Source: SVTX01 sp045653805 | Lineage (GTDB): Bacteria; Bacillota; Clostridia; Oscillospirales; CAG-272 | NCBI GenBank assembly: GCA_045653805.1 | Contig: JAZOMF010000022.1 | Location: forward strand, 1-19,158 | Direction: 5' to 3' | DNA: 19,158 nucleotides | Shown: in pieces, positions 15,570-19,158 of the stretch | Layout of the letters: every line of letters starts with the position of its first letter | Numbering within the stretch: position 1 is the first letter of the stretch | Made by a program: the position numbers and the translations under genes | The notes under the pieces: model-generated | Databases searched by the model: none | Seen by the model: only the letters and a program-made list of their open reading frames with translations | What the model was told of the DNA's origin: nothing

Positions 15570-17669
15570 ATGAGAGAACTACTTAAAAAGCCTTCGTTCC
15601 GTATTGCTTTTGTTGGAGCTTTGTTCGTGCTTGTATGTCTGGTGTATTTTGCCAGAATGTTTGTTATAGTTGCAACGGCGGACCCCGATGACAAGATAGA
15701 GACGGGAACATACACTCGTACCGAGCCGATTCAGGCGCTTCGTGGCGAAATATATGATCGCAACGGAAATAAACTTGTGTATAACGAATATTCTTACGAT
15801 ATGGTATTTGACTATGATGCCATGGCGGCTACCCAAGTTGAGAGAAATGTGACTATATTGCAGGCGGTAAATGCGTTGGAAGAGAGAGGACCTGAGGGGC
15901 AGAGAGGCGAAAGCAGCTTCCCTTTTAGCGGAACTTATCCCAATTACACCTATACCGCCGAGGCGCGAGACGGAAGCTCCAATATATATTATCGCCTTTT
16001 AAAAAGAATAGCCGAGGATGAGCTGGAGACCGATGCTCCTGTCAATAAGACCGAGCTTACGGTGGCTATACTGGATAAGTTTTATTCGGAAAATCCCGAT
16101 GAATTTCCTACTGAAAGTGAGATCTTGGATTGGTTCATTAGCCGATATAAGATAAACGAGAAAAACGAGATTGGCGAGCCTATGTTCACCGATGCGGAGA
16201 TTGATGCCATCTTACGCGTAAGATACGATATGGAGGTGGCGGATTTCTCTCCCTATGTTCGATATACCTTTGCGGAGGACGTTGATGTTTCGTTTGTGAC
16301 CTATATCAAGGAACTGAGGCTTGTAGGTGCAGATTTCGAGATTGAAATTGAGAGAAAATATGCCTATCCCGGCTATGCTTCGCACATTTTGGGGAGAACT
16401 GGTGCTATCCTTGCCGAGAATTGGGAGTATTATGAGGCGCTGGGATATAATATGAATGATATCGTCGGAATCGATGGTTGCGAGGCGGCTTTTGAGGAAC
16501 ATCTTCGAGGAGTTGATGGAGTTCGGGTGATCGTAGAAGATAAAAACGGTAATATTATCAGAAGTCACGTTGAAAAAGAGCCTATTCCCGGCAAGGATGT
16601 GTATCTTACCATTGATATAGACCTGCAAATTGCTGCAGAAAAGGCGCTTGCAAGAAATGTAAATCTCGTTGGTGATGCCCACGCGGGTGCAATAACTGCT
16701 ATCGACCCTAAAAATGGTGACGTTCTGGTGCTTGCGTCCTATCCCACCTTTGATCTGACTACCTACGGTCAGGACTACAATAACCTGGCAGGGGACGCTC
16801 ATAATCCCTTGCTAAATCGCGCGCTTAATGCCTATACCCCCGGATCTGCCTTTAAGGTGGGCATGGTGGCGGCAGGTATAACCACGGGTGCGGTCAACTC
16901 TCAAACATCGTTTTACTGCGCAGGAGCCGACCCGGTGTATGGCAATAAGTGCTGGATACACCCCGGTGAGCACGGGAATGTGAACGCAACCTATGCCTTG
17001 CAGGTTTCCTGTAACTGTTATTTCTACGAGCTTGGCCCTGTTATGGGCATCGAGGCGATGAATAAATATTGTAAGGCGTTTGGTCTTGGCGAGCCTACCG
17101 GCATCGAGATAAGAGAAAGCACGGGGATTTTGGCGGGTCCCGACTATGTTGTGAGTGTTGGTCAGCAGTGGAACGAGCGAGACACCGTTATGGCGGCTAT
17201 TGGTCAGTCCACAAATATGTTCAATCCCGTCCAGATAGCAAACTATATTGCCACCGTGCTAAATGGCGGAACGAGATATTCTGTTCATCTTCTCAAAGAG
17301 GTCAGAACCTACAGCGGCGAGCTTGTGTACGCCTATGAAACCGAAATCCTTGACAGCGTTTCCTTGTCAAGCTCCGCTGTGGCTACGGTGAAACAGGGAA
17401 TGAAGCAGATGGTGGAGAATGATGCGGCGGCTACCTACTATATGTCGGGGCTGCCTGTTACTGTTGGCGGTAAGACGGGAACTGCGCAGAGAGGAACCGG
17501 CAAAAATGACAACAGACTTTTCGTTTGCGCCGCACCTTATAACAACCCCGAAATAATCGTTTCTGTGGTTCTAGAGCCCGACGACTCGATACCCAAGGAT
17601 AACGCCCACGGTTCGTCCTACGCGTCCTACGCGGCGGCAGAGACCCTTAAGGCGTATTATAAGAAGTAA
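15570..17669 (+). CDS. mrdA: Class B penicillin-binding protein, PBP2/MrdA type
   Basis: A DD-transpeptidase that cross-links peptidoglycan, probably with a SEDS glycosyltransferase in elongation. The 699-residue protein has one N-terminal membrane anchor (about 11-33) and then the RGEIYDRNG motif of the non-catalytic domain. A long, poorly conserved Glu-rich insertion follows (about 98-230), then YAYPGYASHILGRTGA and a VGIDGCEAAFEEHLRG segment. The transpeptidase motifs are SAFK (S426, K429), SCN (480-482) and KTGT (635-638), all intact. GGAGG (15558-15562) precedes the ATG. It is last in the maf-mreB-CPBP operon, which supports MrdA over FtsI or SpoVD. Class B identity is certain; the exact subclass is likely but inferred. 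Confidence 0.92.
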   Translation: MRELLKKPSFRIAFVGALFVLVCLVYFARMFVIVATADPDDKIETGTYTRTEPIQALRGEIYDRNGNKLVYNEYSYDMVFDYDAMAATQVERNVTILQAVNALEERGPEGQRGESSFPFSGTYPNYTYTAEARDGSSNIYYRLLKRIAEDELETDAPVNKTELTVAILDKFYSENPDEFPTESEILDWFISRYKINEKNEIGEPMFTDAEIDAILRVRYDMEVADFSPYVRYTFAEDVDVSFVTYIKELRLVGADFEIEIERKYAYPGYASHILGRTGAILAENWEYYEALGYNMNDIVGIDGCEAAFEEHLRGVDGVRVIVEDKNGNIIRSHVEKEPIPGKDVYLTIDIDLQIAAEKALARNVNLVGDAHAGAITAIDPKNGDVLVLASYPTFDLTTYGQDYNNLAGDAHNPLLNRALNAYTPGSAFKVGMVAAGITTGAVNSQTSFYCAGADPVYGNKCWIHPGEHGNVNATYALQVSCNCYFYELGPVMGIEAMNKYCKAFGLGEPTGIEIRESTGILAGPDYVVSVGQQWNERDTVMAAIGQSTNMFNPVQIANYIATVLNGGTRYSVHLLKEVRTYSGELVYAYETEILDSVSLSSSAVATVKQGMKQMVENDAAATYYMSGLPVTVGGKTGTAQRGTGKNDNRLFVCAAPYNNPEIIVSVVLEPDDSIPKDNAHGSSYASYAAAETLKAYYKK

Positions 17670-17684
17670 TATATAATAATGAAA

Positions 17685-17717
17685 GAATCCCTCCGAGGCA
17701 ATTCCTCGGAGGGATTT
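17685..17717. terminator. Bidirectional terminator between PBP2 and the surface protein
   Basis: A perfect 13-bp stem (17686-17698 with 17704-17716, AATCCCTCCGAGG arm) has a CAATT loop. T-rich sequence follows on both strands. It lies 16 nt after the PBP2 stop and 4 nt before the stop of the convergent gene, so it serves both. Confidence 0.88.
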
Positions 17718-17720
17718 GTA

Positions 17721-19158
17721 TTATTCATCTTTTTTGTGCTTGAACGTCAAAAGCGCGGCGGGGAATATTAGAGAAATGAGAATTATCATTCCGCTTCCAA
17801 CTGTGCCTTGGCAACCGGATGAGGTGTTGCTGCTCTTAAGCTCTTGCTTTGCCGCCTCGTAGCCTTCGTCATAGCCTGCGGATCTGCCTTCCTCGTAGCT
17901 GTTTTTGAGTGCGTCGATGGCTGCCTGAAGCTCGGCAATGGCTGCGTTGACGGTGTCGGCGTCTGCCTTGGTGTCGATCTGTCCCTGAAGCTCGGTCTTA
18001 AGAGTTGAGTCCGCAGATACGTAATCGGCCTTTACGCTGTTCAGTGTATTAATGGCGGACTGCAGACCGGCGATGGCTGTGTAAACGGCGGTAGCGTCTG
18101 CCTTGGTGTCTATCTTGTTCTGAAGCTCGGTCTTTGCATCGTTAACGAGCTCTTCTGCTGCTCCTATTGCGGAATCCTTTGCGGATTTGATAGTCGCCTC
18201 AAGCTCGGACTTGAGAGCAGCGTCGGCAGCTACGTAATTGTCTTTAACGCTTTCAAGCACGTCGATGGCGTTTTGGAGGTTCTCAATAGCGGCATTGACT
18301 GCCTCAGCGTCTGCCTTAGTGTCTATCTTGTTCTGAAGCTCGGTCTTTGCATCGTTAACGAGAGCCTCTGCCGCAGAGATCACGGAGCTCTTGGCATCCT
18401 CTATCTCTTTCTCAAGCTCGGACTTGAGAGCAGCGTCGGCAGCTACGTAATTGTCCTTAACGCTTTCAAGCACGTCGATGGCGTTTTGGAGGTTCTCAAT
18501 AGCGGCATTGACTGCCTCAGCGTCTGCCTTAATGTCTATCTTGTTCTGAAGCTCGGTCTTTGCGGATAGTAATCCATCATATACCAGCTTGCCCTGTTTG
18601 AAGCCTGCTTCGTAAAAGATGCTGAATTGTGCATTGTATCCGTTGACATATCCTTGCTGATAACCTGAGTTGTCGGTAGGCTCTTTTACGATGAAGCTAT
18701 CCTTGTAAGCTCCGGCAACACCGTCCCTTATGCCGCTTTCCTGACCCTCGACAGTTCCTGCCGAGGCGCCTGCCGCATAGCCTTTGTTATAAAGCTCATT
18801 AAGTCCGAATGTGTATCCTGCGTTGTATCCGCTTTTTAATCCGTCGTTGTATCCGTCTGTGTATCCCACGTTATACCGATCGGTATCGTCGGAGGGCTCC
18901 ATTTTGTCAAGGGTAGAGTTGCTGATCTTGCCGTCAAATCCGTCTGCGTATCCCGCGTTGTATCCTACATCATATCCAGCGGTGTATCCGTCGTTGTAGC
19001 CTTTTTCATAGATGTTTATGCCCAAGAACTCGTATGCATAATTTGTAGCCTCGGTCTCATTTCTGAAGAATGCTGCGAAGCAAATATCGAACTCGTTCTT
19101 ACCGGGAGTAGTGACATCGATACCTAAAAGGTCAAATCTAATACCATGGATTCTTCCC
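17721..19158 (-). CDS. Repeat-rich surface protein with C-terminal membrane anchor (5' end missing)
   Basis: The frame stays open to the window edge, so the gene starts beyond 19158; an in-frame TTG at 19025 is internal. About 478 residues are visible. Residues 1-45 look like the end of a beta-sandwich domain (RFDLLGIDV, then FAAFFRNETEA). Residues 52-77, 95-150 and 165-190 are built of YxxG/GxxxG units, like the deca-GX3 pattern of Yae1-type proteins. Residues about 197-420 are Ala/Lys/Glu/Asp/Leu-rich, predicted coiled coil, in repeats of 71 residues with a shorter last unit. A further GYDEGY element (about 425-430) precedes the end. The C terminus is SSGCQGTVGSG, a hydrophobic stretch (about 455-472), then KHKKDE. 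It has no LPxTG, so sortase A-type anchoring is unlikely. The layout suggests a cell-surface or envelope stalk protein; binding partners cannot be told. Confidence 0.88.
   Translation of the reverse strand, partial: GRIHGIRFDLLGIDVTTPGKNEFDICFAAFFRNETEATNYAYEFLGINIYEKGYNDGYTAGYDVGYNAGYADGFDGKISNSTLDKMEPSDDTDRYNVGYTDGYNDGLKSGYNAGYTFGLNELYNKGYAAGASAGTVEGQESGIRDGVAGAYKDSFIVKEPTDNSGYQQGYVNGYNAQFSIFYEAGFKQGKLVYDGLLSAKTELQNKIDIKADAEAVNAAIENLQNAIDVLESVKDNYVAADAALKSELEKEIEDAKSSVISAAEALVNDAKTELQNKIDTKADAEAVNAAIENLQNAIDVLESVKDNYVAADAALKSELEATIKSAKDSAIGAAEELVNDAKTELQNKIDTKADATAVYTAIAGLQSAINTLNSVKADYVSADSTLKTELQGQIDTKADADTVNAAIAELQAAIDALKNSYEEGRSAGYDEGYEAAKQELKSSNTSSGCQGTVGSGMIILISLIFPAALLTFKHKKDE
18198..18350 (-). 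repeat. Near-identical direct repeat, copy A (153 nt)
   Basis: Matches 18411-18563 at 151 of 153 positions by eye; the flanks diverge at once on both sides. The two differences are C/T in the GTCTTTAACG/GTCCTTAACG segment and G/A in CCTTAGTG/CCTTAATG. Confidence 0.92.
18411..18563 (-). repeat. Near-identical direct repeat, copy B (153 nt)
   Basis: Partner of 18198-18350 at an offset of 213 nt. The high identity against divergent flanks suggests recent duplication or gene conversion within the coiled-coil part of the gene. Confidence 0.92.

Larger units (their letters stand above)
17973..18563 (-). repeat. Tandem coiled-coil repeat array inside the surface protein gene
   Basis: Equivalent points (the codons for KTELQNKID or a variant) recur at 17973, 18108, 18321 and 18534. 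The spacing is 213 nt (71 codons) for two intervals and 135 nt (45 codons) for the unit next to the C terminus. All copies stay in frame. Confidence 0.9.

Noticed and set aside
18198..18563. CRISPR-like direct repeats
   Set aside because: The repeats are 153 nt, in frame within a coding region, with a period of 71 codons; there are no short repeats, no spacers and no cas genes.
18811..18999. Plus-strand frame rich in YPxxYP repeats
   Set aside because: It is the antisense of the YxxG repeats of the surface protein; regular sequence gives regular shadows in other frames.
18999..19025. TTG at 19025 as start of the surface protein
   Set aside because: The same frame continues without a stop for 44 more codons to the window edge, with protein-like sequence, and no ribosome binding site precedes the TTG.

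Overview
The window reads as a chromosomal housekeeping segment from a low-to-moderate GC Gram-positive bacterium, most likely an uncultured member of the Clostridia (inference). The evidence is the sepF/ylm division cluster joined to ileS and lspA, strong AGGAGG-type ribosome binding sites, U-tailed hairpin terminators, and a surface protein with a Gly-Cys C-terminal anchor like those I associate with gut Clostridia. Protein families place it no more precisely than that.

Layout. (1) 1-335 carries no credible gene but a run of seven small hairpins. (2) dapA (336-1229, minus) diverges from queA (1377-2441, plus) across a short spacer holding a strong extended -10 promoter facing queA. (3) queA is followed by miaA; the junction is occupied by a 129-nt imperfect palindrome (2426-2554) that overlaps the last codons and stop of queA. 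(4) A promoter at about 3570 precedes a long plus-strand operon: a HlyD-like membrane-fusion protein, yggS/ylmE, sepF, yggT/ylmG, ylmH, ileS, lspA, an RluD-type pseudouridine synthase and greA, closed by a strong terminator at 12589-12620. This matches the classical Firmicute ylm-divIVA-ileS-lspA order, except that divIVA is missing and a double-hairpin repeat sits between ileS and lspA. (5) A new promoter (12665-12693) starts a second operon: maf, an MreB-like actin, a CPBP-type intramembrane protease homologue and a class B penicillin-binding protein (PBP2 type). mreC and mreD, normally beside mreB, are absent, and the actin homologue has lost acidic and proline residues that are conserved near its nucleotide site. 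(6) A 13-bp bidirectional terminator (17685-17717) separates this operon from a convergent minus-strand surface-protein gene that runs off the right edge. That protein has GxxxG/Tyr repeats, near-identical tandem coiled-coil repeats and a C-terminal membrane anchor.

How the genes work together. The two operons combine cell division (SepF, YggT), cell elongation and wall synthesis (MreB-like, PBP2), lipoprotein maturation (LspA), and translation and transcription quality functions (IleS, YlmH, RluD-type enzyme, GreA, and upstream QueA and MiaA, both tRNA modification enzymes). DapA supplies the lysine/diaminopimelate precursor used in peptidoglycan. The most unusual points are the divergent MreB with a CPBP protein where MreC/MreD would be expected, the missing divIVA, the palindrome embedded in the queA 3' end, and the repeat-built surface protein. 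I do not see a clearly new defence or mobile system.
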